From: Lepidonotus clava
Lineage: Eukaryota; Annelida; Polychaeta; Phyllodocida; Polynoidae
NCBI GenBank assembly: GCA_936440205.1
Contig: OW387148.1
Span: forward strand, 18,655,961 to 18,719,960
DNA: 64,000 bases
Direction: 5' to 3'
Positions 12,748 to 25,836 of the stretch are shown in pieces (the stretch's first letter is position 1; each line of letters begins with the position of its first letter). The position numbers and the translations under genes are program-made. The notes beneath the pieces were generated by a model that made no database searches, had not been told where the DNA came from, and saw only the letters and a list, made by a program, of their open reading frames with translations.

Positions 12748-13510
12748 ACAGGTTATTGGCATTTTGGGCCACCTCATGGCCAGCAATTTCAGGTTGTCCT
12801 AATTATAAAATAATCATTTGATACATAGCCAAATGTTATGTATTATACTGTTTCAGCAATCCCAGGGATTCTCCCATGCACTCTTTATTTCATTATTCTA
12901 TAATATCTCGTTCCTTTACAACTGCAACTACAATACAGCCAATTACATCCAATTCAGGCCTTAATATGTGGGGGGGGGGGATTTTGACCCACATGAAATT
13001 TTGTAGAGATTCCCATGACAATCATAAACATATTAGAATTGCATAACCAATACTTCATGGGACATTCTCAATAAAGAATATTAATAGATATATATATATA
13101 TATAAAACTTTTATAGGCAATGTAGAAAATGTTTTAACTCTTCTCAATATTTCAAATGGTGAGTGAAAAACACACTCCCATCAAAGTTATTGCACTTTTG
13201 GTATTTTTGATAATAAGAAAACTAAATTTTGTGATCAATCGTATTTAATATAACTTAAAGTTGCCATAACATGGAAACCCATACAGCAATAATTATTGGG
13301 AATAGGGGGGGGGGGGGGGGTCTTAATTTATGAGAGGTATAACGTAGGAAGGTTCATACAAACATATCTGAAATTCTATCAGGAGTATTCTAAAATGGTT
13401 TGCAACATTTGAAAGAGCAGTTTTTCTACAATTAATCATGTCATAGTTCATGACATGATGAACTGCAACAGGTCGATCAATTTACCCAAAAATGCTTCCT
13501 TATGAATAAA
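12748..13510 (+). repeat. Dispersed repeat, copy 2
   Basis: Same-orientation relative of 2040-2510, longer because of insertions including a G run near 13306-13320 and a TA stretch near 13091-13103. The related region may continue to about 14093, where a GGGTTAA motif occurs. Confidence 0.6.
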
Positions 13511-16451
13511 TCATGTACAACCATTTTTATTTTAAATGATGTGGTTTAATCAAATATTACGCATTCGTTCTTGACCCATTTACTGCTGAATAATGTCTTT
13601 TTCTAGTTCATAGTCACTGAGATATTGGTCCAAATATGATGGGACAGTATTGACTTTGTTGGTCAATAGCAGAACTATATTCAACCTTTGGGTGTCCATG
13701 GCAACAAGCAATTAAGAAATATTCGATTCATTTGCTATAAAAAGAATATAAAGGATCTTGTTTCCACAAAAGCAGTTTGTGATTATCATGATTGAGAACT
13801 ATGTTATGGTTTTCAATCATATAATTCTACACTAATCAGCATATTCACATTAATTCAAATAAAAATAGCAAAATCTTATTTGCTCATATTGCTACGACTT
13901 TGTTCAAACGGGATTTCATCATTTTCTAGTGAACTCGTGTTAGAATGCTCCAATGATCATATCTGTGGTTTTGTTTGGCATTTCTGGAAAATCCTTCCAG
14001 TTCATGATAGGAAAATCGTTCCTTTGTAAAATGGGTTCCTAGGGAAATGTACTATACAGCTACTTTGTTGGATTCTAGCGCTGATAGGGTTAATAAAGAT
14101 TTTCGTATACCAGGTTCAAACTATGCACAGCGAAAAAAAATGTCCTCGCCCAATCCTCAACCAGTGCAGCGGAGCAGTGATTGTTCGGCGACAAACCTTT
14201 AGAAAAAAAAGACTGCTATCCTTTCATCAGTGGGCACATCCCCATCCTCTTTTGGGTGCACCCATCCAACTTTTCACCCTTCCACCCCCCGCCCACACCC
14301 TGGGCTTTAATCCGCCGGACACTGGCCGTCAAGCCAAGGCCGAGGCAGGTGTCCGTCTGAAGGGGGGTGGTCACTGCGTGGGTAGTCAAGGTCTGACCAG
14401 CCACGTACCAGCCTCCAGTAGCCTTGGGGGGTACCATTAAGTGTACACATCAAATGGCCAAAAGTCCACTTCACAAGTTTTAACGGACTGTAGTTACAAT
14501 AAGCCCTTCCCATAAGCTAGACATATTTGCATAGAAATGTTGAATGGGTTAGTAGATATTTTAAACTAAAGTCATTGTGGCACCAAATGAAAATGTCTAT
14601 TTATGGATTGCAATATAATTATCATGATATTGCAAAATGCTTTTAAAAAATTATTCTTTTCGCATTCATTGAACCTGTAGAGTACAACAGTGGCAATTTT
14701 CACAATGTCATTACTATTTCGTTTTAACCTTTGGGATACATAATAATTATCATGTAATGATTTTAACATCCACTATAATTATATCATATGATTCTTATAC
14801 AAAACGGGACAAACACGTCTTTACTGGCCACTATTCACCAAAAGGCCTAGGACTGGAATACTAGAACAGGGAGATCACACTAAAATGGAAAGAACTACTC
14901 AAACAATGTAGAATTTTGTAGCACTACTGCAACTGTAAAGTCCTAAAAATATTTTTATGCTTTTTGATGAGTCCCTATCTGTAAAACGTAAGATGACATG
15001 TTTAGTAAACGCCCCCTGATTTCGTTTGAAGGGAGTGTACAGCAAATAGTGGTCAGGTGCTTGGTAGGGATACTTTAGGGGTTGCAGCTAGTGGGATCGC
15101 TTTCCATTACCTAATTATAATGTGATCAATAACATATATATATACTCTCACGTCGATACCTAATACGGTTAAATGAGGAAGGTCGTCAGTGACAGGGGAT
15201 GTCTGAGAGACACAGCATCGCTCTGTGAACTGAGTGGGGACAGGATCTAAATATGGCTTTTTGGGGGAAATTTACTGCTGGAAAATTCAGATATGAAGGT
15301 AATTTTCTAAATATAGAAAATGTTTGCACTTGAAATATGCATCCCTATGATCCTACCGACCTTTCTCTCCATTAGCAAAGGTGGGTGCAATGCATAAAGG
15401 ATACCTTTCAAGTCAGTCTTTTATGTGGTTTATCTATTGGCATCAAACTCGAAAGTTGACCAACATCAAATACACTATTTTAAGACACCTGCACAGGTAT
15501 GCAGTGTTTTACATTGCAACTACACCTGATGATCATGGTACAAAACAATAAAATTTAGCATGACCTTGAATTGAATATATAGAAAAAGAATAAATAAAAA
15601 TATTTAGCAACTTTGCAGATTCAGCAATGAATTTAGACCCAATTCATACCTAATTCTCCTTTTGGCATCAAAGACATCGTTTCAAGGCCGGTCCCTGGGG
15701 CTACTGTCGACTTCTTTTTATTTCCGACAGATGGGTCGGGGAAGGAGAGGGGAGCGGGGGGTGGAGGCGGTAGGGGCACCTGACTTCTACTGGTTATTGA
15801 TCAGAACATATCGATAGTTCCTCCTGGGCAGGTGTGGGCAGGTTAGACCTGACCTGATTACATCGGGGACACTTCTAACCTTGGCGGAAATCCCAATAGT
15901 CGACTTTTACAGCTGGGACACCTGCCGGCGGCCACAGGAAGCGTTAGGCTTAATACTTTATTCAAATTGCTTATCAGCCCTACGTCTACCACATGGAGAC
16001 ACTAACACCCGCACTTATCAATGGTTCTAATGTTATATTGTAACATCAGTGGAACTTAAAACGTGATAATAAAGTTACTGAAGCTAATATTTCAAAAGGA
16101 TCTTTCAAGTTATGACGTTCATCAAGCTACGATTTCAAGAGGATCCTTCGAGATATTGATTTACATCGACCGGTGATGTTTTATATATTAATTCATATTC
16201 ACAAGGGTAATGCATTATTCGATACTGTTTACATTACATTCATTACTGTTTGGGGATAAAATTCCATCATAGCCAAAACTATTCAGATGACTGAAAACCT
16301 GATTGACCAACAGGATGTTCTAATCATTCTAATCCTTCCCAAATAAAAGGAAGAAAAAAGATGAGTTTGCTTTCATCGCACAGCCATAAATATAAACTAA
16401 AATCTTTTAAAAATCCTTTGGTATGCACTGAGGTCCCCTGGTATTGTCATT

Positions 16452-17243
16452 TTAAGCCCCATACCCACTACGCGATTTTACTATTGACCGGCGACTTGGG
16501 ACTGCTGTGCCATGATAGCATCGCCGGTTAAATCGCCGGGCAACTGGATTATCAAACAAATTTGATATAAGTCCGGTGATTCTAATGGCCTCCAACGATC
16601 CGTGAGTATGGAGAGCATTCTGGTCGAGGGGAGAGGGGCGAAGGGCGAAGGGCAACTATTACAAGGCCCTTTTACACTATTGCGACTTGGGCTGCGATAT
16701 GCCTGCGATATGACCATATCTCAAGCAAGTCGCAGACCACTGCGATACTCGTGATGTCGCACCAGTGTAAATGAGTTGTCGCAGAGTGGTGCGACTTGGA
16801 GAAGGTGCGATAATCCGTTATTATCGCAGCCGCGTTATCGTAGCCCGTATCACAAGCTGCGATATTTATTTAGCATGTTTAATAATGTCGTAGCAGATGG
16901 TTGTAAATAACAGCGTGCGATATGCTGCGATATCTCAGTGGTATCGCAGACAGAGAAGGGGTCCTTATATCTACAAGTATACACGCGATATCTTTGTTTT
17001 TATCTCATGTGTGTAAAAGCCTGAATGCCTGCGATATGCTGCGATATGGCTGCGACTTGACTTGGGGGGGGGATTTAAAAAACATCGCAAGGTGCGATAT
17101 CTTCAAATCGCAAGCTGCGATATTGTTGTATTGTCGCAAGCATCATATCGCATAGGTGTAAAAACACCTATAGGACCGCGGGTAAAATTCGTCGCTCTTG
17201 GGGTCGACAGGCGCCGGTAAAATCGTAAAATGGGTACCCCCCG
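16452..17243. mobile_element. TTAAGCCCCATAC-type MITE, interrupted by another element
   Basis: The left end TTAAGCCCCATACCCAC leads into a segment with CGATTTTAC and ACCGGCGAC; the inverted counterpart, with GCCGGTAAAATCG and then TGGGTA, lies at 17211-17236. Its left end matches the ends of the elements at 24679-25026 and 27783-28004. The right terminus is degraded. A second element at 16669-17165 lies inside it. Confidence 0.5.
16669..17165. mobile_element. Inner MITE rich in GCGATAT
   Basis: The ends are inverted (CCTTTTACACTATTGCGAC on the left, GCATAGGTGTAAAAACACC on the right). About twenty GCGATA/TATCGC or GCGACTT motifs in both orientations fill the interior. It is non-coding and sits inside the outer element, so it inserted later. 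Confidence 0.65.
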
Positions 17244-18211
17244 CCCATTTGATCGCTTTGCGTATATTCTACTGTTCGAAGTTGTATGTTAACATTCTGT
17301 CTCCCGTGTTAACATCCTTATAAAAGTAATGCCAATTTCTTAAACTAAAAAGTGAAATCATTGGCTTCTAATAAACTTCGAGAGGGCGTGCAAGCCTGTA
17401 GTATATTGAGTAAAAGTGGGTCGCATCATTATTCTAGGAGGGTTGTCCCTATGTCTGAGGCAATACTAGAAATTAAACAAAATTATTACCATTTTGACAT
17501 AATTGACAACTTTTTCTTTTAGAAATAACTGTAATTATACTTCTCTTTTTTGGTATTTATCCAAGGGTACAAAACGCCCATCCATCATAGGCTATAATTT
17601 GGTGTGTGCATGTGTGAATTAATTAGGCTGGATCACCCCTTTGGAAGTTCACTTTCTGAAATTACATTCTCTCAAAACAGATTGACGCTGACGTATGCCT
17701 GCCGTGATAGCCATCTGACTGACAAACTTCATGGTGTGTGTATCTACCTGCCAGGTGCGACTGTGACTGATACCCTCCCCAATACTCACCTGATACTGTG
17801 TCAGCACACCTGAACACACCCGAGCGGGCAGGTGCGAGCCTTATTAGAGGCCAATGGTTCTGACTATATATGGTGAATTATCTACAGTCTATGATGTGCC
17901 TAAAAGCAGACCAAAGGTGAAAAAGAAGGGGACAGGGTGCATACTTATTGCCTTTACAGACAGCTCTGAGAATGCCCATAAGTTGACATTTTGAAGCAGG
18001 CATAAAATAGACTCTCTGAGCCTAATTGATAAAGGATATTTAGCATAGGCCTATATTACACAATTAGGTAAATCGTTAAAGGATGTATAAGGCTTATTGT
18101 ACAAAATTGATTAAACATAAACTATACCATTTACACATAAGTTAACATGTTGACAGATCAAACATGAATAATGCTCATTTTAGATTAGAAATGTGCATTA
18201 TGGCTGTCAAT

Positions 18212-18384
18212 ACGGGGGCGGATCGAAGGAATGGGGTTCAGTGGGTCCTGACCTACCCCCTCCCCCTCGATTCTAGAAAAAGAGAGGGACAGGGGAGAAT
18301 AAATTCACACCATTCTAGTACTTAGCCTATATAATAAATTATGCTGACCCACCCTCCCTTTCGGGAATCCTGTATCCGCCCCTG
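18212..18384. mobile_element. CAGGGGCGGAT-type TIR element
   Basis: Left end CGGGGGCGGATCGAAGG, right end TGTATCCGCCCCTG. It has the same terminal type as 60779-60952 and 63340-63482. Non-coding. Confidence 0.6.
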
Positions 18385-21300
18385 TCTATATTGTGGGCAT
18401 TCTATGACTATAAAGGCTGTAAGGATGCTAGCAAAAAAGGGGTGGTGCACGCCCACGCCCTTCTCCCTAAATCCATCGCCTCTGCCGTGGGTAAACACTT
18501 TACGTACAGTCCTTTGATACACACCAGACAACTTTCAAAGGTTCTCATCATGATACCCAAAACAAAGGAAGACTCGGCAAGAGATCCATATTGAAAAAAT
18601 GACAAAGACAACTGTGCTACGGATGCTTAACCTTAACTGAATTACGTATCCGATATCTGCAACAATCCCAATAGCTTCAGAAGTTATACGGTTGTGGGAG
18701 CACTTCTACTGCTCACCTTAGTACTCATTTTCCACTTTACTCCTAAACGCTCCCTTGCAGCCCTCCTACTACAAAATACAGACTGATCTATTTTGATGAA
18801 AAAACACATACCTGAAATAATCGCTTTACTAGGATAAAACTCAAAACTTTGAACTTTCGAAATGGGATTATGTGCCAAACCATTAGAACGTTTGTTGGCA
18901 AAGGAATAAACTAGTGGGCGTTATAGTACACAGTCATGTATTCATCAATAAACATGGGCTTAATCCAAAAAGCATAGTTCTGTCAGCTCAAAACTTTGAA
19001 ACACTTCGGTAGGATGAGGGTTAATGGGATGGCTTTCTTTGATATGTGAGACCTGGTCTCAAATTAGGTGTCACCATCCCTTCAGAGGCTATTTTTACCC
19101 GGTAGAACTGGGTGCGTGAACCACCAGGTATCGACCCTGGAGAAGGGTAACAATTCCTTAAAGGCGGCATCCCAAATGCCGTCAGAGGGCCTACATGCCC
19201 ATTTTTTCACCTTTTCCCTCTTAATATTGAATTGCCCCTCCACTTCCTCTAAGAGGCCTTATATTAAATATAGGCACAAGGGGGCTAAAATGCGCATTGC
19301 ATTGTACAGGAAAGTACACACAATTTAGCTCAAGAGGCTGAAGATTGGGGTTGCTCTTAAATTTCTGTGAATGACCCTAAGTACTTAATGGTACTTTCAT
19401 TCCCCCTTGCATACAGCATCAAAGTAAATTAACAGTCAAATTAGTGTATGAGATTGAGGCCAACTGTTTAAATCTATTGTATAATTTCTTTATGATAGTT
19501 TTTTTAGATTATAGAGAGTACACAGCCACGTCCCAACCCCACAGCTCTTGAAATCTAAATATAATTATTTAGGAAAAAACGTTAGGTAGAAGTTTTTTAT
19601 TATTATTTCTCTCCCCAACAATCATGCTTTTGAGAATTTTGTAGAGCAATTTGAAATGAATAATTGCATTTCAACAAGAGAAGAGTATATCACATAGGAA
19701 CCTTACCTCTGTCCATAGTTCAGCATGGATTTGTCAAAAACCATTCTGTGGAAATACTTTGCACGATGCCTTAAAGGCGACCTAATTTTTATGGGCTACC
19801 ACAACTCTCGAAACAATTTTCAGAAAAGGCACCCTAATTATAACAAAACCTTTTGAAATATTGATAAAACCCCAGAAGAAAGCTACCTACCTACCTCAAA
19901 TATCCTTTCTCATACACCAATTCCGTTGCAATATAAACTCCTATTATGGCCAAATCAATCCTCCCTTTGAGACCAGCCGTCAGAATACCCTGTATACAGG
20001 CTGTGAGCTGTGCGCGTCCTGTGGGTGACTGTAAGGTGAGTGCGTGTGAGCAGTCACCTCCTGGGTGGGCAATGAGCTGCTCGCCCACCCCGCTAGGTGT
20101 CGCACTACTAATGGCATAAAGCCCAACCCCTCACCTGTCCCTACACACCTTGATGAGACAGCGTCACACCACCAGATTATCACATCTATGGACCGAGATG
20201 TCACATTCTCGTAAGAGAGGTAGCTTGAAAGGAACTGTTTCCTATCAATGATAAGTTTGGGATGATGGATATTTTTATACACACGACAGCTCTTTTAGTC
20301 CAATTGGAATTTGAAAAAGGGCTAGGCCTACAGGTTTGGAAGAGGACCATAACCACTAAATGATACTAAGAAACAGGTAAAAGGGATGTTTTTCATGTTA
20401 ATTAATCTTCCCCGTAACTTCACGTGGTCTAAGAATTCATTAATCACTTGTGACTGCCTATCTAGATCTTTCGTTATTTTTACTCCACTTTAAGTTGGTC
20501 AAACCGCCAGATATAAAGCCATAGAAATGTCTGTCACTGGTCACTGTTGGATATTTTAACTAATATTTTGTTAAAACGGAAAGAGTAAATGCTCAGCATC
20601 CAATGCCTCCCAAACAGCCCTCAATGTATAGTCGTGGGTGTACAATCTCCTTGTGTATCTGGGGTTGACGCCGAGAAGCAGACACGACCTTGGTGGGGTC
20701 GTCAGCTGCACCGCCACCTCGCAGATAAAAGACGAGTCTGATCACGACCTTAGCTTTCTGGTCCTTGAACCTGAGGCACTGTTCTGGAACAGACTCCACA
20801 ATCCAGGCTACCCCTGACAAAGAGCCATTCCACTCCTGATAAGGTGCCATTAACAAAGGGAAAAGTAAGCCACCCCAGACAGAATCCTTTGAGGGGGTCC
20901 AGGTTACCCCTAAAAAGGGCACTTATGTCCATGGACAGTATTTTATCAGATACATTTCCACCCTACCCCAACAGGGGCCAATAAGGCCCACAGCTATCCC
21001 TGATGTGACAAGGGGAGGAAATAGAATTGGACACGAGTGAAGGGTTTCTTCGCTGTGCTTGCCACGTTTGTTCATTCCATCATTGGTCTGGGCTGTTCCT
21101 CACTGTTTGAGAGAATGGGTGTGTGTGTGTAAAGGGTCACTTGTCCATTCCTAGGGTTGGGTGCAGGAAGGATATCGAGGTTTCTCAGAGTCATGCCCCC
21201 GCACAAGGTGGGCTGATTGGGGCGTCATTCCAAGGGGGCAAATGGACTTTGAGAGAGTAAAAGGGAGGTAGTAGAGTTCATCATGGGCTCTAGCAGACCT

Positions 21301-21557
21301 TATGCTTCAATGCAGATGCTTACTGAGCCATGGGGGTCCTGTACGAGAACCGGGATGCTTGGCTGTTGCCGAATAGGGTTGGTAATGTGTTGGCCATCTG
21401 CCAGACATCTTGTTCCTCATACCTGGATGTTGACTCATTCTACCCCTCAGTCATGCCGTGGTCCCTGTTTCTTGTACCACTTAGGCCAGAATTCTTCTAA
21501 GTCCAATCTTCTAATAGCCTAACTGTACTGTCTAGGCATCCCCGTTCTTTGTGTGTA

Positions 21558-21840
21558 GTTACCGGAATATCATTTAGGTTCTGACGATGTTTTCCCAAGG
21601 AAGGAAGAGGTCAGGACGCAATGGATACCAAAGAGATACTGCTTATTTCATGCGTACACAGACATTTATATAGCTACATTCCTTGTTCCTATTGGTTAAA
21701 CCCTGTCACATGATCTACATTACCCTGTATGACATCATTTCTCATTACATGTTTCTTGTGCTACTAATTAATTACCGTACTTATTAACTCAGGCTCCAGT
21801 GTCATTGCCAAAACACTCATTCCATCTTGGGAACACTCAT
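21558..21840 (-). mobile_element. Possible old solo LTR fragment
   Basis: On the minus strand a CCAAT-like motif (from ATTGG near 21696), a TATA-like CTATATAAATG and an AATAAG lie in LTR order and spacing, resembling the layout of the LTRs at 44590 and 55932. No clear TG..CA ends or target duplication were found. Weak. Confidence 0.2.
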
Positions 21841-24231
21841 TATTTTGTGACATTATAGAAAGAATTACAAGTAGGCCTATACATCAACATTTGACAAACA
21901 GACAATCAATCCATAATTCTAGCACATAATTTGTACTCATTTTGATTGCCTAAAACCTGTGCTGTTATAATTTCAAGGCTTCAAGTCCTTGATAACAGAT
22001 TCAACACACCTGAAAAAGGCTTATGAGATCTGCAATAAAAAGCCTATGCTACCCCCTACAAAGACCCCTCATACTCCTTACGAAGGATCACGATATTCCT
22101 AAATGCGTATACATGCTATACCCCTTAAAAAGACACACAGTAGGCCTACCTCTTTCAACGGCCCATCCTAGAAGAAAATGAACATATTGATCAGGGTACC
22201 ACTGGTATTATATAAATATTTCCTGAAGGTTTCTCACGACTTGAAAGATTGTCAGTAAGAGCAGCAGACGCTGGAGGCTGACATACGTCTATGTTCTCTT
22301 CCCCCCTTGGTTCTTAGGCCAATACCGGCCTTGTCCCGGTTCTTCCATGTATTGATATTATGCCTTTGTGACACCCTATTATCAATCTAGACGTGGGGTC
22401 TTTGCAACATGGTATGGGAATCTTGGATCAAGTCCAGGTCTATCAGCTGATATACATTGCTTACAGTAAAACCCCTCTCTCATATTGTATGACTTTTTAA
22501 GCCATAAACAGTAAAATAAATGCCAAAGGTAAGGTTTCTTTATTTAGAAAAAACAACTGGATATCCTAGACAAATAACCATACTTTCCTAAACAGGGGCC
22601 CAAGCCACTCCTGGCAAAGACCCATGTTATCCCACACAATGCACAATTTTTCCTCTAACATAAAGTTTGACCTCCACTAAGCTGCAAAAAGGTCCATGTG
22701 ACCCCTGTAAAAGGCCCCTTTTACCACTGACTAGAGCTGCTTCCGCTGACAAAAGCCAATGCGACCCCCTGAGAAAAGCCCATATTGTTATTGTAACATG
22801 CTGTGCGACCATCTGTCCTTTAATCCTTCCAAATGCTTTCAATATCTACCTCTAAATAAACAACCCCTCATCATTCAATTGTATTTTATTCATTGTCTCG
22901 GGCAGGAAGTCCCACGCCTGGAGAAAACCGCCAATTGGGTGTACTACTCACAGAGTTCCCCTGAGAACACAATGACGTCAGTGCGACATTAAGAAGTAAG
23001 CATACAAACTTGATAAGTGTATATTCAAAGCTTCAATGTTGATTGATGATATCATGTGCAATTCACTGAACCAATTTTAATAAAGCTGAGCATAACGCCA
23101 CCATAACATGTTGTACCACGTTGCAACAAAATGGTCGTCGATTTATCTATTTCGAGCACAATTCTGAATAGTTGAGAGGACTGCCAGACGAATGGTCCTA
23201 ACTTAAACTATAATAATTGTTATTTTATAGGATGACCGAATCCTTTTCAAAATGTTAGTTCATACTGTCATAGACCTTTACCAAAGGATCAGAATTTGTT
23301 TCCTTGCAAGGATCCTGCTGGTAAAATAAAAAGCGGCATATTGAATACTACCATCATACACAGACATCTGCGTTGCTCCTACTTATGGGTCCATCTTGTT
23401 GATGATGCTAATGGTCACACGAAACGATATGTCTGTACTGGTTAACAGAATGTTATCTAGACGCTTGCTAGAGGTAATAATTGAATATATAAAGCATATC
23501 TATTTAAACTGTACATGTAACCTGATCGATGATAGATAAGAGAGATCCTTTCGTGGGACGACTATACAGACGGCGTTTTCCTTTGATTATGAAGGTTCAA
23601 GCAAATTGAATTAGAATTATGCCGTATTGCAAATACAGAGTTTGTTTTTAAAATCTCTATTCGTACTCTATTGATCTAATACCAAAACGTTCAACCAACC
23701 AAAGGCAACCATGTTTACTAAAAATTAATTATAATAATATTACGCTAGACGACAAAATAATTATGTAGTTAAAGTACACTCACTTGTGGCTAAACGCTTC
23801 TTAAAGTTATCCTCTGGTGTTTGTTGTATGAATGCTTTGTATACCTAAATGAATTGTAGTCTAATCGATGATAAATAAAATAAGTAAAACAGCGGTACAT
23901 CCTTCTTATTCTGTCTGATGTTTGAGTTTGGTTATGAAGGTTAAAGGAAGCAAATTACATTTTGTATTCTGTCGTCCTGCGAATTCAGGATTTATATATG
24001 AATATTGAGTTTATTTACCAAAAGATGAATCAACCAAAGGCAACAAACTTTACCCGGTTATCTCTGTGCCAATAATCAATTCTGTTTCAAACTTACGACG
24101 AACGGCGTAATAATATGTGGTTAAAACTGTATCGTGGCTATAACTACTTCACTTAAAATTGTCCTTGGTTGAACGTGCAAACCCTCATAAACGAAAAGCT
24201 TTTTTTCTCAGGTCAGTCGGACCTCACCTAC

Positions 24232-24403
24232 CTGTCTGGGCTTTCTGGGTGGACGGCGGCACCGTGGAGGAAGGTGAAGGTGAGTCGACAGCGGCGGCCG
24301 GGTGTAGACTGACACTAGGAGGCACCGCCCGCAGCCTACAGGAGGCACCCCCTGCACCCCGGGGGTGGAGGAGAGGGCTACTGCCGGGGGCTACTGAGGA
24401 CAT
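24232..24403 (-). CDS. Candidate far 5' coding exon, GC-rich
   Basis: This is a GC-rich island in AT-rich surroundings. On the minus strand an ATG at 24403 (G at -3) opens 57 codons rich in Ser, Pro and Ala that end in STQKAQT and a strong donor, ACAG/GTAGGTG. The exon ends one base into a codon, which is exactly what the acceptor of the EF-hand exon at 9915 needs (G + AA gives Glu). If joined, the EF-hand protein would gain a low-complexity head and be about 232 residues. The match could be chance (one in three for phase). The plus strand is also open here and ends near AATAAA at about 24438, so a plus-strand exon is the alternative. Confidence 0.3.
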
Positions 24404-24678
24404 GCCGCGCCGAATGTTATCGACAATTTCAACCTTGAAATAAATGCCCCTTAATGTATAATGTACCTTTTCACTCCAAAAAACATGTTCATGCATGATA
24501 TAGACATGGGCGTTTTGACTTCTCTTGGTCATAATTATGATAGCCTATTTGGTCGCCCTTATTCCTAATGTTTTCAGAACTAAGGCGTCGGTTTTCTAAC
24601 ATGATACTTTATCCAAAATAACAAGACGTTTTGAAATGTTGGGGTTTGATAATCATTTGAAGATGTAGACTATGCGTG

Positions 24679-25026
24679 TTAAGCATCATATACCCACTAA
24701 GCAACTTTTAGAGAGTTGGGCAATGGATCGGCGATAAAGTCGGCTAGTTCTCATGATCATCTGTTAGTATGGTAGGCCCCCTATATTGAATTGTGCGTGT
24801 TTTTTTTTTGTTTTTTTTGGTTCAATTTTTTATTTCTGACATGAAACCGTACATTCAACATTTCGGTTTTTATTTTATACCAGCACAAATTTATGACAGC
24901 AAAATAATCAGAATATGATCTGAATTGGCACTTAAAATCGGCCGATTCTAGGGGTAGAACCGGTTTATTTTAGTGCCGATTTGTTGCCGAACTCTGTAAA
25001 AGTTGCTTAGTGAGTATGGGGCTTAA
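24679..25026. mobile_element. piggyBac-like MITE (TTAA target)
   Basis: The termini TTAAGCATCATATACCCACT and AGTGAGTATGGGGCTTAA are inverted repeats extending about 40 bp (then AAGCAACTTTTAGAGAGTT). TTAA at both outer edges fits the TTAA target duplication of piggyBac-type elements. Non-coding. Confidence 0.65.
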
Positions 25027-25526
25027 TGTTTATGATAGTTCTTAGAGTCTAATGATATATATATAAGTCCTATCTCTTCGTCTACGTATTGATGTTTGGT
25101 TAAGTATAAAGGAGGTCTTGCCATCTCCTGGTGCACCGTCATATTTAAAGTAGTCTGCCTTTTAGGGTGACAGAGTACCTGCCTTGTAAAATGATTGTAA
25201 GTTTATTGTCAAGGTGTAGTCATGATGCCACGTCCATAATCAAATACAAGTATAAAAATAGTTTCACTCAATATATGTAATAGAAAACTCGCATTGCCAA
25301 GCTTCATAGTATGGATAATTCTAAATTCTTAATCCATTTAGTCAGGTCCAAAACCAAAAGGTTTGTACTGTACTCTGCACTACCACGTCCGATACTGCAT
25401 AAAATAGCACTCTGAATGGATGGACATGGGAACCATACTTACGATTTGGTGTTCTATGCAAATACAGCAGACTTTAATGTTACCGCTATGCTTTCCTGTT
25501 GCTTCCTTCTTGCTACCAACATAATG

Positions 25527-25836
25527 GTTGGTTGGTTATTGGTTGCTTTACACCCTAATTAACTGCCAGGGTCATATCAAGGGTGGTGATGGTGATTGAA
25601 TCTATGTGAAGATAGAGACCATACCCCTATACTTTTACCGAGGCAGGTGTCCTTTAATGTGCAGGGTTCCATAGGCAGGGCCCCACACACAACAGCCGGT
25701 GGTCCTGAAAGGACCTTTGATATCCCTGTTGTTGGAGACGTTCAGAGCAGTGGAGCAGTCTAGCCCAGACCCAGAATTGAACCCCGGCCGCCCGCACTGC
25801 AGATGGCCGCGCTGACCACTTCACCACCCCGCGCCC
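25527..25836 (-). mobile_element. tRNA-derived SINE, complete, with target-site duplication
   Basis: On the minus strand the head reads GGGGCGCGGGGTGGTGAAG followed by an A-box-like TGGTCAGCGCGG (25807-25818) and a B-box GGTTCAATTC (25774-25783), the internal RNA polymerase III promoter of a tRNA. A non-tRNA body follows, then a short AACC-rich tail. The insertion is bracketed by 14-bp direct repeats CTACCAACATAATG at 25513-25526 and 25837-25850. Length is 310 bp. Confidence 0.88.

Larger units (their letters stand above)
9916..24231. other. Long noncoding stretch with repeats
   Basis: If the exon at 24232-24403 belongs to the EF-hand gene this is its large intron; otherwise it is intergenic. 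It holds a CTT microsatellite, the second copy of the dispersed repeat, G runs, a nested pair of DNA elements, a CAGGGGCGG-type element and degenerate short repeats with AAAG..CCATG..ACCCC units near 20810-20930, 22020-22150 and 22600-22790. I see no conserved exon apart from the weak candidate at 11345-11548. Confidence 0.5.

Noticed and set aside
16669-17165. Regularly recurring GCGATAT motifs suggestive of a CRISPR-like array
   Set aside because: Spacing is irregular, motifs are in both orientations, the DNA is eukaryotic and the segment has transposon-like inverted ends.
20593-20932. 109-codon minus-strand frame
   Set aside because: Lies in degenerate short repeats with no recognisable protein features or splice partners.
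25774-25836. A tRNA gene from its A and B boxes
   Set aside because: The B box deviates, it is embedded in a 310-bp unit with a tail and target duplication, so it is the head of a SINE.
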